DNA of 64,000 nucleotides from assembly GCF_040581485.1 (NCBI RefSeq), contig NC_090130.1, positions 13,552,656-13,616,655 on the forward strand, in the 5' to 3' direction. Within the stretch, counting starts at the first letter, position 1. The number at the start of each line of letters is the position of its first letter. A program made the position numbers and the translations under genes. The notes under the pieces were generated by a model that did no database searches, was not told where the DNA came from, and saw nothing but the letters and a program-made list of their open reading frames with translations. Positions 11,628-23,800 of this stretch are shown here, piece after piece. Source of the DNA: Linepithema humile (Eukaryota > Arthropoda > Insecta > Hymenoptera > Formicidae).

Positions 11628-11798
11628 TCAAATTTCTGTAAGAATGACAAAAACATCTTTAGCACCTCTAGGCCATTGTCTTTTTTTAATTAGCGTATCG
11701 TCAGCTTCAATCCAAGTGTTAGACATTTCTTCTCTATAAACATTACATACCTGCCGATTCCACCAATGTGCACAAAGTACACTTTCTGTCCACTAACT
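11628..11798 (-). pseudogene. orphan C-terminal coding fragment
   Basis: The minus strand reads VDRKCTLCAHWWNRQ and continues through EEMSNTWIEADDTLIKKRQ to a TGA at 11,628-11,630. The composition is protein-like (two Cys, paired Trp, a mixed basic/acidic tail) in a very AT-rich setting. I do not recognise the family. It opposes the transposase-peptidase gene in strand, so it is probably part of a different insertion. Hairpin 2 begins immediately upstream in its reading direction and may have cut it. Confidence 0.35.
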
Positions 11799-11810
11799 AC
11801 AGAATACTAA

Positions 11811-13696
11811 CAAGGGAACGTTCACAAGTGTCCCCTCCCCGATTTGATTTTCCTTGAAATATGTTGTAAAACATACAATTTGAGGAGACACGTATTTTTT
11901 TATAGCGGCCCTAACTCAAATTTAAGGGATCAAACACTCCTTTGAAAAAAAAACGATTTTTTTCTTTGTGTGTAACTATCGCCAAAACCGTAGGAGATAA
12001 AAAAATATTTCAAATAGAAGTTGTATGGCTTGTAATGGACTTTATAACTGTGTAGTTAAATTTTCAAAAAATGAAATTTTTTTTAATTTACCCCCACCCC
12101 TTGTTATTATTTTTTCAAATTTCAAAATTTTTGTAATGACAAAAGTTGTAGCATTTTTTACGCTGAATTCAACCATATATGATTTTATTATGTTTCGAAA
12201 TCACATCTTTCAAAAATGAGTCATCAGTATCACATTATATGCGTCGCGCTGCATGACCGTTTATACCGCACTTGTGTTGTGCATAGTCGCAAAACAAATA
12301 TAAAAATAACATGTTATTATATATTTGAGAAAGAAAAGTTAACTAAAATTGTTGCTAAAGCATCTCTTTCACATTACACTCTTATAGATAATCGCTGCAT
12401 TTCGTGCGCAGCGCGTTGTTATATGCAAGTTAGCTATCAGCGCATATTACACTTTGAAGTTTTGCTTGCAGTGACCACGGGAAAATAATTTATGAAACGA
12501 AAACAGTGAATGAATCAATCTATTCAACATATATCTACCCTGACTCTACCTTCTTGGCCCGACTTGACTGAGAATGAAATAAAATATAAAATTCTGTACA
12601 GTTTACTCTTTTTCAATAATTTTAATATACTGTGATTCTACATGCTATTACATTCCACTAAATTACTACGATTTTTTTAAACTATGGTATATAAAATGTA
12701 TATTATAAGTATAATTATAATATATATAAATAAGCTTATATATATATAAAAGCGTATTTATTGTTTCATAATATTATAATTATACTTATAATATACATTT
12801 TATATTTCAAGATTTTATATACCATAGTTTAAAAAAATCGTAATAATTTAATAGAATGTAATAGTATGTAGAATATATCGCAGTATATTAAAATTATTGA
12901 AAAAGAGTATGTACAGAATTTTATTCATTGTCAGTCAAGTCGGGCCAAGAGAGTAGAGTCAGGGTGGATATATGTTGAATAGATTGTGATTCATTCACTG
13001 TTTTCGTTTCATAAATTATTTTCCCGTGGTCACTGCAAGCAAAACTTCAAAGTGTAATATGCGCTGATAGCTAACTTGTATATGACAACGCGCTGCATAC
13101 GAAATGCAGCGATTATCTATAAGAGTGTAATGTGGAAGGGATGCTTTAGCAACAATTTTAGTTAACTTTTCTTCCTTAAATATATGATAACATGTCATTT
13201 TTATATTTATTTAACGACTATTGCGCAACACAAGTGCGGTATAAACAATGCGTCATGCAGCGCGACGCATATAATATGATACTGATGACTTATTTTTGAA
13301 AGATGCGATTTCGGAACATAATAAAATCATATATGGTTGAATTTAGCGTAAAAAATGCTACAACTTTTGTCATTACAAAAATTTTGAAATTCGAAAAAAT
13401 AATACCAAGGGGTAAGAGTAAATTAAAAAAAATTACATTTTTGAAAATCCAACTACACAGTTATAAAGCCCATTACAAGCCATACAACTTCTACTTGAAA
13501 CATTTTTTTATATCTCCTACGGTTTTGGCGATAGTTACACACAAAGAAAAAACTCGTTTTTTTCAAAAGGGTGTTTCACCCTTTAAATTTGAGTTAGGGC
13601 CGCTATAAAAAAATACGTGTCTTCTCAAATTGTATGTTTTACAACATATTTCAAGGAGAATCAAATCGGGAGGGGACACTTGTGAACGTTCCCTTT
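11811..13696. repeat. 1.89 kb inverted repeat (hairpin 2)
   Basis: Arms at about 11,811-12,723 and 12,766-13,696 are reverse complements with scattered differences. The ends read AAGGGAACGTTCACAAGTGT, facing inward. The 42-bp centre is AT-rich. Open frames inside (for example 12,216-12,488 and its mirror 13,198-13,016) are mirror images of each other and match no family. It behaves like a foldback non-autonomous element. I could not find a convincing target duplication. Confidence 0.85.
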
Positions 13697-14096
13697 AAGA
13701 GTGTTGTCAGCATGTGTGTTGCTACACTTCTGCACTTCAAGACGAGAAAAATTTTTTTTATAAAGAATACTATTATTTTGATATACACTATCTCTATTCG
13801 TCTCCACAACACGTTACATATACATTTTACGACCGATATTAATTATATCAATGTGATTAGTGTCATCAAAGCTGCGAGCTGACAGGTCTGAGCGCCGCCA
13901 TGTTGAAAAAGGACAGACATCTTTTAGAAAAAGAAAGGAAAGAAAAAAGACGCTCTTATGCGGGAATTGACATTTCACGGGATGTAGAAAAGGACAACCA
14001 TGTCGCATTTTGATGCTTCTAGTTGACAAAGGAAAAACTTATATATTAGAGAAGGATGACGAACAGACGACGACGACCAAGCCTTACATAGATTTC
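13697..14096. other. no gene recognised
   Basis: Between hairpin 2 and the duplicated stem-loop repeat. Short open frames only. Purine-rich near 13,920-13,990. No ends or motifs recognised. Confidence 0.5.
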
Positions 14097-14722
14097 GGCA
14101 TATTTCGACTTTGGCAAACTTTGGCAAACTTTGGCAATTAATATAGTTTTTTAGAAAGCATGTACAAAAAAAGTAAAGATACTTTTATTATGTAAATCGC
14201 ATGTGCTCTATCGATTGAGCCTATTATAAATTCGATCGGTCCACGCATTATTGAGATATGAAAATCTCGACTCCTATCAGCTCATGTGCTCGCGTAAAGA
14301 TACACGGTCGGTCTTGCGCTGCGCGTGAACTTGGCGCGAGACACTACCGTGTCTCTTGATAAATAAATGCAAATGCCAACGTAAGCGCGCGCCGCGCGGC
14401 TTCTCAGCGCCATCAGCGCACCTAACGTCAGAAATCGGAACATGGACATTTTAGCTGGACATTTTTATCGTACTATTTTAGACATTTCGACTTTGGACTA
14501 TTATAACTTTTTTTCTACAGCACCAACAGTAAAAACAAGCATACTTTTCTTATGTAATTTGGGTATGCGCTATCGATTGAGCCCAACAACAACTCAATCG
14601 GCCCAGCCGTTATTGAGATCCGATAATCTCGGCTCGTCTCAACTTTCGGGCTCGCGTAAAGATACACGGTCGGTCTTGCGCTGCGCGTGAACTTGGCGCG
14701 AGACACTACCGTGTCTCTTGAT
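14097..14722 (+). repeat. two direct copies of a stem-loop-ended repeat
   Basis: Units at about 14,097-14,361 and 14,478-14,722 share CTATCGATTGAGCC and an almost identical 3' block from GCGTAAAGATACACGGTCGG to ACCGTGTCTCTTGAT. That block folds into a hairpin: GATACACGGT pairs with ACCGTGTCTC, and GTCTTGCGC pairs with GCGCGAGAC inside it. The first unit also has three direct ACTTTGGCAA copies at 14,108-14,142. The units differ upstream but keep the stem, so the stem has probably been selected or copied. It could be the end of a non-autonomous element or a terminator-like RNA fold. Confidence 0.7.
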
Positions 14723-15385
14723 CATATAATAATAAAACAATTGATAGTTTGAATCACACGATCCAACTGTCACGAAAGATCTTAAACAGAAAAATGATTC
14801 AAGCTAGCGACTATTGTGCAGAAACCTTCGATTAATTTTTTTTTTTTTTTCTCACAGAACGGAAAATATTTATTTGATTACCGGTTCTTTTATTAATACG
14901 GATTAGGAAGGATGTGATCGGGATAAATTAGACGTTGGTTTTATATATGTGACTTTATTCAAAAGGCTCGGATTAAAGATAAACTCGATTCGCTCTCTAC
15001 GCACTGCTCTCGAAATAATTGAAGGAGCCCTTGGAGATAGTCTTTCTCCACCGAGCTCTTTGGACAGACTCATTTTCAAAATACGCAGGATCGACGGCAA
15101 CGGCAGTCGATAGATCATTCGGTTGACGCGTGGCACGCGCGTGCCGAAACGTGATTCGCTAGCGAGGCTCCTCGCGGGCGCTAAGGCTCGAGACAAAGGC
15201 GCGTTTTGTCAACTTCTCGCGCTCGGAATCGAAAATACGCGGAATAACAACTCGGCGGTGAAAATATCCGCGACCTTGCTTTATCTTTCTCGCAAGGCTT
15301 TTACAATTTTGAACAACTATGTTGAAAGGGCGCAAATATTAAAATCAATAGGACTTTTTGAAAAAAGAAACACGCGTCGTTAAAT
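14723..15385. other. no gene recognised; GC-rich centre
   Basis: The stretch has a poly(T) run near 14,836-14,850 and a more GC-rich centre at 14,990-15,250 with CG-rich words. Small open frames on both strands overlap and look like shadows. I cannot assign it to a family. Confidence 0.45.
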
Positions 15386-15521
15386 ACAATCACTAAATGT
15401 AAATAGTAATGCGGCACATCTAGCCGAATATTTATTTCAAGATTGTCCTAGTTGTGTGACAACCACAATGTGTTCAAAATGCTCGCACATTTCTTGTCTC
15501 AAAAATCCAATATTGACAATA
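15386..15521 (+). pseudogene. Cys-rich segment of the transposase-peptidase gene
   Basis: The plus strand reads HLAEYLFQDCPSCVTTTMCS then KCSHISCLKNPILTI, an open stretch of 44 codons up to the MITE boundary. Two CxxC pairs (DCPSC and MCSKC) look like a zinc ribbon, as found between the Cys and His boxes of USP-type peptidases. Strand and order fit the same gene as 7,214-9,974 and 27,488-27,776. This assignment is inference. Confidence 0.4.
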
Positions 15522-16103
15522 AGGGCCACTTTTTCCCAAGATCTATAGAGAGAAGGTTACCTCACGCGCAAAGAGGGACGAACGGCAAGAGGGGCAAATG
15601 CTGAGCGGGGCGAGCGGCAAGAGGGGCAATGATGATCTCATCGGCAAACAGAAGCTATCTCAGACAGCTACTGTTTGTCGATGAGATCATCATGCTCTCC
15701 CCTTCCTTCATCGCCCCTCGCCACCAAGCTGTTTCTAGCTCCCCCCTTACTTCATCGTCCCTCGCCCACAACCGGTTTTCCTGAGGTAACCTTCTCTCTA
15801 TAGATCTTGACTTTTTCCAACGTCGGTCAACTTTAACCAACAGGTTACAGGATTGCCAACATAAAGAATAAAATATTGCAATTAAAGAAAAAAATTTCTC
15901 TTATAAGCTAAATATTATATATAATATAATAATATAGTATTAGTTGCAAAACCTTTTTTTACAGTGAATTTCTATACATTTTATATCAATATACTAAGAT
16001 TTCAGGATTAACGACATATATGTACAAATTTCGAGTTTTAAGTTGGCTATTCTAAAAAGTTAACAGACGGTTAGACTTAACCGACGTTGGAAAAAGTGGC
16101 CCT
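15522..16103. mobile_element. MITE A, itself interrupted by MITE B
   Basis: The ends read AGGGCCACTTTTTCC (15,522) and its complement (to 16,103). With MITE B taken out, the TIR continues AACGTCGGT on both sides. The flanks share ATA, a possible 3-bp duplication. About 300 bp remain without the insert. No coding capacity. Confidence 0.75.
15537..15809. mobile_element. MITE B (273 bp, 9-bp duplication)
   Basis: The TIR starts CAAGATCTATAGAGAGAAGG on both ends. Perfect 9-bp flanks ACTTTTTCC at 15,528-15,536 and 15,810-15,818 show insertion into the TIR of MITE A. The centre is an imperfect inverted repeat around GATGATCTCATCG. A 9-bp duplication fits the Mutator/MULE superfamily. Confidence 0.85.
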
Positions 16104-16899
16104 ATATGTTAATTTTATATTCAAACATGGATTTTAAATGCTGCAGCAGCAGTGCTGCCAGTCGGGCCGGGTTGCCCCTCCAATCCCCTCCACAAACCAG
16201 GCCGTGCACAGTACTGTATTGTAAGATGTGTGGATCCCAGTAAACATAAATCTAAATTTTTATTTTTTTTAATAATAAGGAAAGAATTTTAGAATGAGAA
16301 TAGGAAGCGATAAAAATATTTATTTAAAAGAAAGGAATAGGATAGGATAGAATATAATAGGAAAATAAGTGTAAAGACACATTTTTATAATTACAAAGAA
16401 ATGCTTTATTTGGCAGAAATAATAAATAATGAATACCAACATTTGTTACAAGGGTAAGGAAAACTGCCAAAAACCTTACCAGTATTCATGAAAACAAAAA
16501 TTATAATATTTTTATAACATAAAAATAAACATTTTATTAAAATAAAATATTATATTATAAATTATATAATTATAAATTATATTACATATTAATATTATAT
16601 TAATATATTAATATTATAAATTATCAGTCTTTTTTCATCTTTTTTCATAACATAAAAGAAACTTTATAATTATTATGAACGACTAAAATAAAATATTCTT
16701 GTCTGAAATAAAATATATTATTATCATAAAATAAAATAAAAAGATCTTAAAGACTAGACAAGAATATCTGAAATTAAAAAAGAACATTAATATTTTATAA
16801 TTAATTAAAAAAATTGCTACATGTGCGAATAAAAAAGTTAAAACTATGAAAATTTAAATTTAAATTTTAAAAAAATTAAAAAAAATTAAAATAAAAAAA

Positions 16900-18911
16900 T
16901 TAATCACTATCAGATGTATGTTGCTTCGGATATAAGTTTTGCGTGTTGTGCAATTCTATATGTCGCGAATCTACTTCAAAATTTACACAAGTAATATTCT
17001 CAGCCTGAAAACTAGATTTAATTTTACAAATAGCGGAAATTGTATCATCAGCTAAACAATTTCTTTTCTTAGTTTTTGTGTCCGTTACTATTGAAAAGAT
17101 CCGTTCCGCTTCGGCATTTGAATGAGGAAAAGTAAGAACGGACTCAACTAATAACTCTAAATTTGGAAACATCTTTTCCTCATTAAAATTTTTAAGATCA
17201 AATATTTTTTTCCACACCTCATCGATTTCTAAAATAACTAATTCTTTTTTTTCTAAATCATTAAAAGAAGTTGGCAAAATTCTCCACTCTACAGCTAATT
17301 TTCTAATATCAATATTTTCAATATTTAAACGCGTAGCAATAAATGACAAATCTTTAATTTGAACTCTACCTTCACGATAAAGTGCAATTTTAGGATTTAA
17401 AAAAGTTAATTGTTGAAATAAAGGATCGTTATAAGGTAAACGTTTCATCATTTCTTTAACAGCTGTTTTATAAAAATCTAAACATTTTAATTTTACTTGC
17501 ACAAATTCTAAAGGCTGAGTTTGCAAAAAGCTTTCACATAATGGTCCCACACATATATCGGTCAGTTGTTTCATATTATTTTCATCATCTACATTTAAAG
17601 TAGAAATGTCATCCAAAGTCTCTAAAATCATAAAATTATCAGCCATATTAAATATTATTTTTTGACTACTAGAATATAACTCATGTACTAAAATTTTGCG
17701 TGACTGAAAAAGAGCATTAAATGTATTGAAAAAATTTAACGAATATTTTAAAAATAATAAATAGGCTTTAATGGCATTATCATTTAATTGCGCAAGAATA
17801 GTTTCTGCAGATCCAGATTTTTCTTCTACAACGGCCGAATGAAAGTAATTTTGCAGAACTTCCCAATTATCAAGAAGTCTAGTCAAGCATTGGTGTAAAG
17901 CAAGCCACCTTGTATTAGATAATTTTAACATTTTATGTTTTTCAACATTTAAAGAGTTTTGAACCATTTCTAAAATTGCACATCTTTTTACACTACCCGA
18001 AATATAACTTGTAACATTTCTAATGATAGTTTCACATTTTTGTGGCAATTTTTCACAAGCTTTACTAGCCACAATCGCGAATGAATGGCAAATACAATTT
18101 AATAATACCACACCAGGTACTTCAGTTTTTAAACGCGAGAAAAAAGAATTATTACACCCGGTCATTACTGCAGCGTTATCACTTGCCATTCCAATAATAT
18201 TTTTAATATTAATATTTTTTTCTTCTAAAAATGTTTTAAAAACTTTAAAAATTTTACTTGCAGTACAGTTTGTAGCATCTAATGCTAATAACTTTAATAA
18301 TTGTGTTTTTACTTTTTTATTAATTGGCGAAACATATTTAACAAGCAGGCACATGAATTTTGTATTTGTTATATCCGTACTTTCATCAATTAAAATGGAA
18401 AATTTACATGTTTGCAAAATGGAAATTAATTTTTCTTCTTCGCGCTTTGAAATAATATTTTTAACAATACGAATACATTTAGTTCGGCCTAGTGTAAGAT
18501 CTTGTGCAATTTTAGGTTCAAAACAAATATCTTTTATTAACGGTATTAAATGATCTACAGTAGAAAAAGCTACATTATGGTCGGCAAAAAAGCTGCTAAT
18601 TTTATTTCCGCGCGTTTTACTCTTTCATTATATTGCAAAGAATGCTTGTTATGATTATCGAGACTTTGAGTTTGACCCTTCATATTATATATATGTGTAA
18701 CCGTCTGTGAATGCTGTCTTAAATCCGTTTTGCAACATCTGATAGTTTTATTACATATAACGCACAAAGCTTTATTTTCTTCTGGATGGGGAGCTAACCA
18801 TCCTTTAAAAATATCTTCCTCTAACCACGACTGATTAAAATTTCTAACTTTAACTTTTTTTTTAATAGCTCCTTTCTCAATATTATTATTATCGTTATTA
18901 AAACTACTCAT
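16900..18911 (-). pseudogene. hAT transposase with BED finger, one frameshift
   Basis: The first 113 residues from 18,911 carry a BED zinc finger (CVICNKTIRCCKTDLRQH, then a further His). A one-base frame break near 18,590 changes frame. The second frame runs open to 16,900 (505 residues from its first Met at 18,417). It contains the hAT catalytic region (SILIDESTDI, MASDNAAVMTGC), the CHSFAI and NTRWLALHQCL blocks, and the C-terminal dimerisation domain with catalytic Glu (FPHSNAEAERIFSIV). Total length about 670 codons is normal for the family. Only one break is visible, so the copy is fairly young or the break is a sequence error. Confidence 0.9.
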
Positions 18912-18988
18912 TTTTAAAATTTATCACAATAATATTGCACAAATAATATATATATATATATATATATTACACAAATAATATTGCAAAC

Positions 18989-19009
18989 TACTATTACTAC
19001 TACTACTAT

Positions 19010-19051
<42 letters not shown>

Positions 19052-19104
19052 ACTACTACTACTACTACTACTACTACTACACTACTACTACTACTACTAC
19101 TACT
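18989..19104. repeat. CTA trinucleotide microsatellite
   Basis: Imperfect (CTA)n array just upstream of the hAT 1 transposase start, next to an (AT)n run at 18,945-18,968. Both lie inside the hAT element. Confidence 0.9.
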
Positions 19105-19575
19105 ATTGCAGCTAATATCACAGATAATTACAAATAATTATCACAGATATACATATCACAATTACTTACCTATTTGTTTTTCCTATTTCTTCTTCTTCAT
19201 GTCACATCACACCATCACACGTTGTCTTGCGTCTTACCGTCTACCGCCTATCTGTTTACTGGGATCACGCGGTCACGCCACAGCTGCGCGCCCATAACAC
19301 GTTACTGCGGTTACCATGGTTACGCGCGCGGGACTTTAAACAACGGAGGGGCAACCCGGCCCGACTGGCAGCACTGTGCAGCAGTGATGCTAGATCGAGC
19401 AGGCTAGCACCGCACGGTGCTGCACGCTGCTCGGTGCACAAGTGAGAACCGATTACGTCACGTGTCCGTGTGCATTCTAAGTATACATTTCAAAAAACAA
19501 AAAATTACGTGTAAAAAGTACAAATACATTTAGTCTGAGACTGACGTTGTTTACGGATGTCAAGTAATTATTGAC

Positions 19576-20656
19576 TGTTACGGACGCGCGTCTAAGTACG
19601 CCGGTCCGATGCGAAGCTTCGTTGAGCGAGCATGCTCGGTTTTTTTTTTTTTTTTTTGCCGCGTCTCGCGCAATGATTCACTTGCCAATAAATTTATTTG
19701 GATTCGATTTTGGTGATTGCAAATCGTAGGGGGCGATAGGAATCACAAGTGGACTGTATATAATTTTGTAGGATAGTAGCGCACCTGCGTGTGCACCGAA
19801 AGTGATGTATTGAGCAAGGAGCTGAGGTGAAAGAGGCGAAACAACTTTAAAGGTTTAACTGTCACAAACACTGTCTTTTTATTTATCAAATGTTTCTCAC
19901 ACAGAAGATCTTAGCAAGACGGCGCTAGGCGTGCGCTCGCAAAAGAAAAGGTATCACTTTTCCTGCCGCAAGACTCCGCAAAAAGCACTCGCTGATCACG
20001 TGCGCGGCTGCCGCAAGACTTCGCGAGAAGCACTCGCTGTTCACGTGCGCGGCAGGTGCGTTAAACCTTCCGCGAAGACGGCGCGATAATCCTTGCGATT
20101 ACTTCGCAGCCGAGATTTTCTCAATTTGGTGTCGATTTGGAAAGAGCGAATTCCCAATATGAACTCGTCTTTACACGACACGAGAGAACAACGGATTTTT
20201 CAAGAATCGTTGTTCGTCATTATCACACGTACTCGACACGTGCCACGAAACTCCGGTATTTATGTCGCGAACACGTCGACGATAATGTCGCGCGCGCATA
20301 CTCCGGAATTCAATTCTCATTCACTCGAGACTACTAGAAATACCACATGAGATTTCGATCTCTCACTTATGGTAAATGTTCGCGAACGCGAAAATGCGGT
20401 TAAGCGAAACTTTTGTCGATCGAACCGAGAGCACATCCTGTCTCGCCGACCATTTTTCAGATACTTCTCTTCTGCTCCAAAATGATTTTTCTATCGATCG
20501 CGAGCGGCGCGACGGTAACGCGTGGCTCACTCTAATTGGCCCAATTCTCTTCTCTCGCGGTGCGTACTGAGAGGTGCTGCCACGCGAGATTAGTTTTTGC
20601 GGATTCTTCAAAATATTGCAACCGATACTGATGAAAGTTTGACCCGATCCTAAACA
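19576..20656 (-). repeat. BEL 3' LTR
   Basis: Begins TGTTACGGACGCGCG and ends CCTAAACA as written on the plus strand. It differs from the other LTR by one T in a poly(T) run (19,641-19,657), G/A near 19,731 and T/C near 20,568. Confidence 0.95.
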
Positions 20657-20889
20657 TACCGCCCGCCTCGAAATTTCAATTTCGAAATGTATCGCTAAAG
20701 TCGCTTTGCTCCGTCTTGCGCAAGCAAAGTGATTTTATCCACAATGGTTTGATCGCCTCAAACGCATGTATGTAAGTGCCGCCCGCCGTGGCGACGATAC
20801 TTACACGAAGTAACTTAAAATACTGAATACAATAGAATTTATAAATCAATCTTAACTAAACTCGCAAACTTATTAAACACTAACTTAAA

Positions 20890-23800
20890 CTATTCGCTTG
20901 ATAGTCGAGGTTGTTCCTTAGTGGAACTGCTAGCCTCAATATCGATCGGAAGCACACATAACTTAGTTATGGGGCGTTTGTACTCCGATGTCGCGGTTTT
21001 TACAGATACTACGCGGATTAAACCGTCAGAGCCTGGCTGACAGCGGGTCACGCGCCCAAGTTCCCACTTGCATGGTGGAAGATGGGGATTCTGAATAAGG
21101 ACCATTGAACCAATTCGTACTGATGACCTTGCCTTCCGCCATTTAGTTCGTTGCTGAAGTGTATTTACGTAATCAGCTTGCCAATGCTTCCAGAAGCGCT
21201 CCACGATCTGCCGCAACAACTGCCACCTTGCCAGTCTATTCTCTTGAATTTGCAACACAGAAGGTTCTGGATTGATTGTAATTGCCGAACCGATCAAGAA
21301 ATGACCTGGAGTGAGAAACTCGAAGTCGTCAATTGAATCTGTCAACGGACTCAGAGGCCTTGAATTCAGACATGCTTCCACTCTACAAAGCATAGTCGTG
21401 AATTCTTCGAATGTGAGGGTGTTAGCTCCTAGCACACGACGAAGATGATGCTTAACGCTTTTAACCCCCGCTTCCCACAGCCCACCGAAGTGTGGAGCGT
21501 GAGGAAGGATAAAGCTCCAAGTAATTTTATCTGTCACTATGTGGTTGCGAAAATTGACGTCGCGTTGAGCGTCTCGATACGCTCGCGACAACTCTTTATC
21601 GGCTCCAGCGAAAGTGGTACCGTTATCTGAGTAGATTACCTCAGGTAATCCACGTCTTGCACAAAATCTCTTAAATGCGTTAAGAAACGCAGGAGTGGAG
21701 TAATCGCTCACCAATTCTAGATGAATCGCGCGCGTAGCTAAGCAAATGAAAAGTGCTATGTACGCCTTTCGTGAAGTAATTCCTCGGCCGGGTGAAGCGC
21801 GGACGTGAACTGGTCCGGCATAATCGACCCCACAATGCAGAAACGCCCTAGTGGGCGCGGATACACGATAGGTAGGTAGTTGACCCATTAGCTGACTAGC
21901 TACTTTAGCCTTTTCACGAGTGCACACTATGCACTTATGGATGACCGACTTAACTAAATTTCTAGCTCGTAAAATCCAGAACTCTTGTCGAACTTTCGAA
22001 AGAGTAGACTGAAGGCCTGCGTGGAGAGATACTATATGTGAGTAACGAATAATCATTGTTGTGATCGGATGGTCAGCTAACAGAATTGGATGTTTAGCCT
22101 GAAAGGCTAACGACGAATGCTCTAATCGCCCTCCAACGCGAATAATACCGTCTGAATCCAGAAACGGATTGAGAGAGAGAATAGAACTGCGAGTTGATAG
22201 AGGTTGGTGACATTTCAACGAATTAAGTTCAGTCTTGAACAATTCTGACTGAATGACCTTTATCCAAAATGTTCGAGCTGCTGTAAATTCCGTCGTTGTG
22301 ATGGCGTGAGTTAGAAGATTCTGGTATGACTCCATTTTATGTCTTTTCTGACACTTATTCACAAACCGACAAACGTACGCGGTAATGCGTATTAGCTTAG
22401 GCCACCACGAGTACTGAGTAGCGAGATCCCATTCTTCTTTGACGTTAATTTGATGTACGTTACGCGATTTCATCTCTAACTGTGTATCCGGCGGAGTCAA
22501 CATAGATGTCGGCTAGTACTCTTGATCAAGCTTTAACCACGTAGGTCCGCGCCACCACATTTCATGAGCTTTAAGCTCCGTACCGAGTAAACCGCGAGAC
22601 GCACAGTCAGCGGGATTTTCATGTGTACTTACATAATGCCACATGCCGTCAGGCACACGAGATTGTATCTCTGCTACGCGATGAGCAACAAAAATTTTCC
22701 ACTGCGACGGATGTTTGTTCAGCCAAGCGAGAACAATACTTGAGTCAGTCCAACAATGAACAGGCAACTTTGTCAAATGAAGCGAATTTCGTATAAAGTC
22801 TATTAAGCGCGCTAACAAAACCGCGGCTAATAATTCGAGTCTAGGGATTGTAAGAGGTTTGATAGGCGCAACCTTTGATCGTCCAGCGAGTAACGAGACG
22901 GTTGTATTACCTGAGAGGGTAGTAACTTTCAAAAAAACTACTGCGGCGTAAGCTACTTGGGATGCATCTGCGAACCCGTGTATTTCAACACTCTTTGCAT
23001 CTGAATCGCATCCGATCCAGCGATCAATTTTTATCTCTTAAATATAAGGAAGTGACTCGTAAATTACCTTCCATTGCAATACGAGATCGTCCGAGAGACC
23101 TTCGTCCCATCCTACTTTATATTTCCATAAGTTCTGCATAAAAACTTTCGCCTTGAGAATCACTGGCGTGACCCATCCAAGGGGATCGAATAGCTTAGCT
23201 ATAGTGGAAAGAATCGTTCGCTTTGTAGAAGGAAGTTTTTCCGGTAGCTCCACTTGAAATTAGAAATTATCATGCGTCGGATTCCAACTTATACCGAGAA
23301 CCTTTAAGCTGTTTTCAACTTCGAACAGTTTGGGTTGTGCTAACCCATGATTATCCGGTGAAATGTCTGATAACAATTCCGATTTGTTACTTGCCCATTT
23401 GCGAAGATCAAATCCACCGCACTTTAGAAGGTCGCGTACCTGATCACGAGTTTGCTTCAGGAGAGGAATATCCTCAGCACCGAATAAAACATCGTCCACG
23501 TAAATATTTTCGCGCAACACTATAGACGCCAATGGAAACGATTCTCCATCGTCATTGTTCAACTGATTTATAACTCGAAGGGCTAAGAACGGTGCTGAGG
23601 CTGTTCCGTATGTGACCGTGAGAAATTGATTCTCTTGAATGTTAGAGTTTTCGTCTATCCATAATATGCGTTGGTAATCCCTATCTCGCGGGTCGACCAA
23701 TATCTGTCTGTACATTTTCGCGATATCGGCGGAATACACATATTTGTGTCGTCGCCAACGCAATAGAATCGCCTGTAAATCTATCTGTAATTTAGCTCCG

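Larger units (their letters stand above)
16150..19376 (-). mobile_element. hAT element 1, full length
   Basis: The TIRs read CAGTGCTGCCAGTCGGGCCG on both sides, with a perfect 8-bp duplication TGCAGCAG at 16,142-16,149 and 19,377-19,384. Length 3,227 bp. The minus-strand transposase lies at 16,900-18,911. AT and CTA microsatellites lie between the gene's start and the right TIR. Its insertion site falls between pieces of the transposase-peptidase gene. Confidence 0.95.

Noticed and set aside
12216..13198. Similar 60-90 codon frames on opposite strands
   Set aside because: They are the two arms of hairpin 2, so each is the mirror of the other. No conserved domain.
20093..20611. 85- and 82-codon frames on both strands
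   Set aside because: Lie inside the BEL LTR and recur in the other LTR; no coding role expected.
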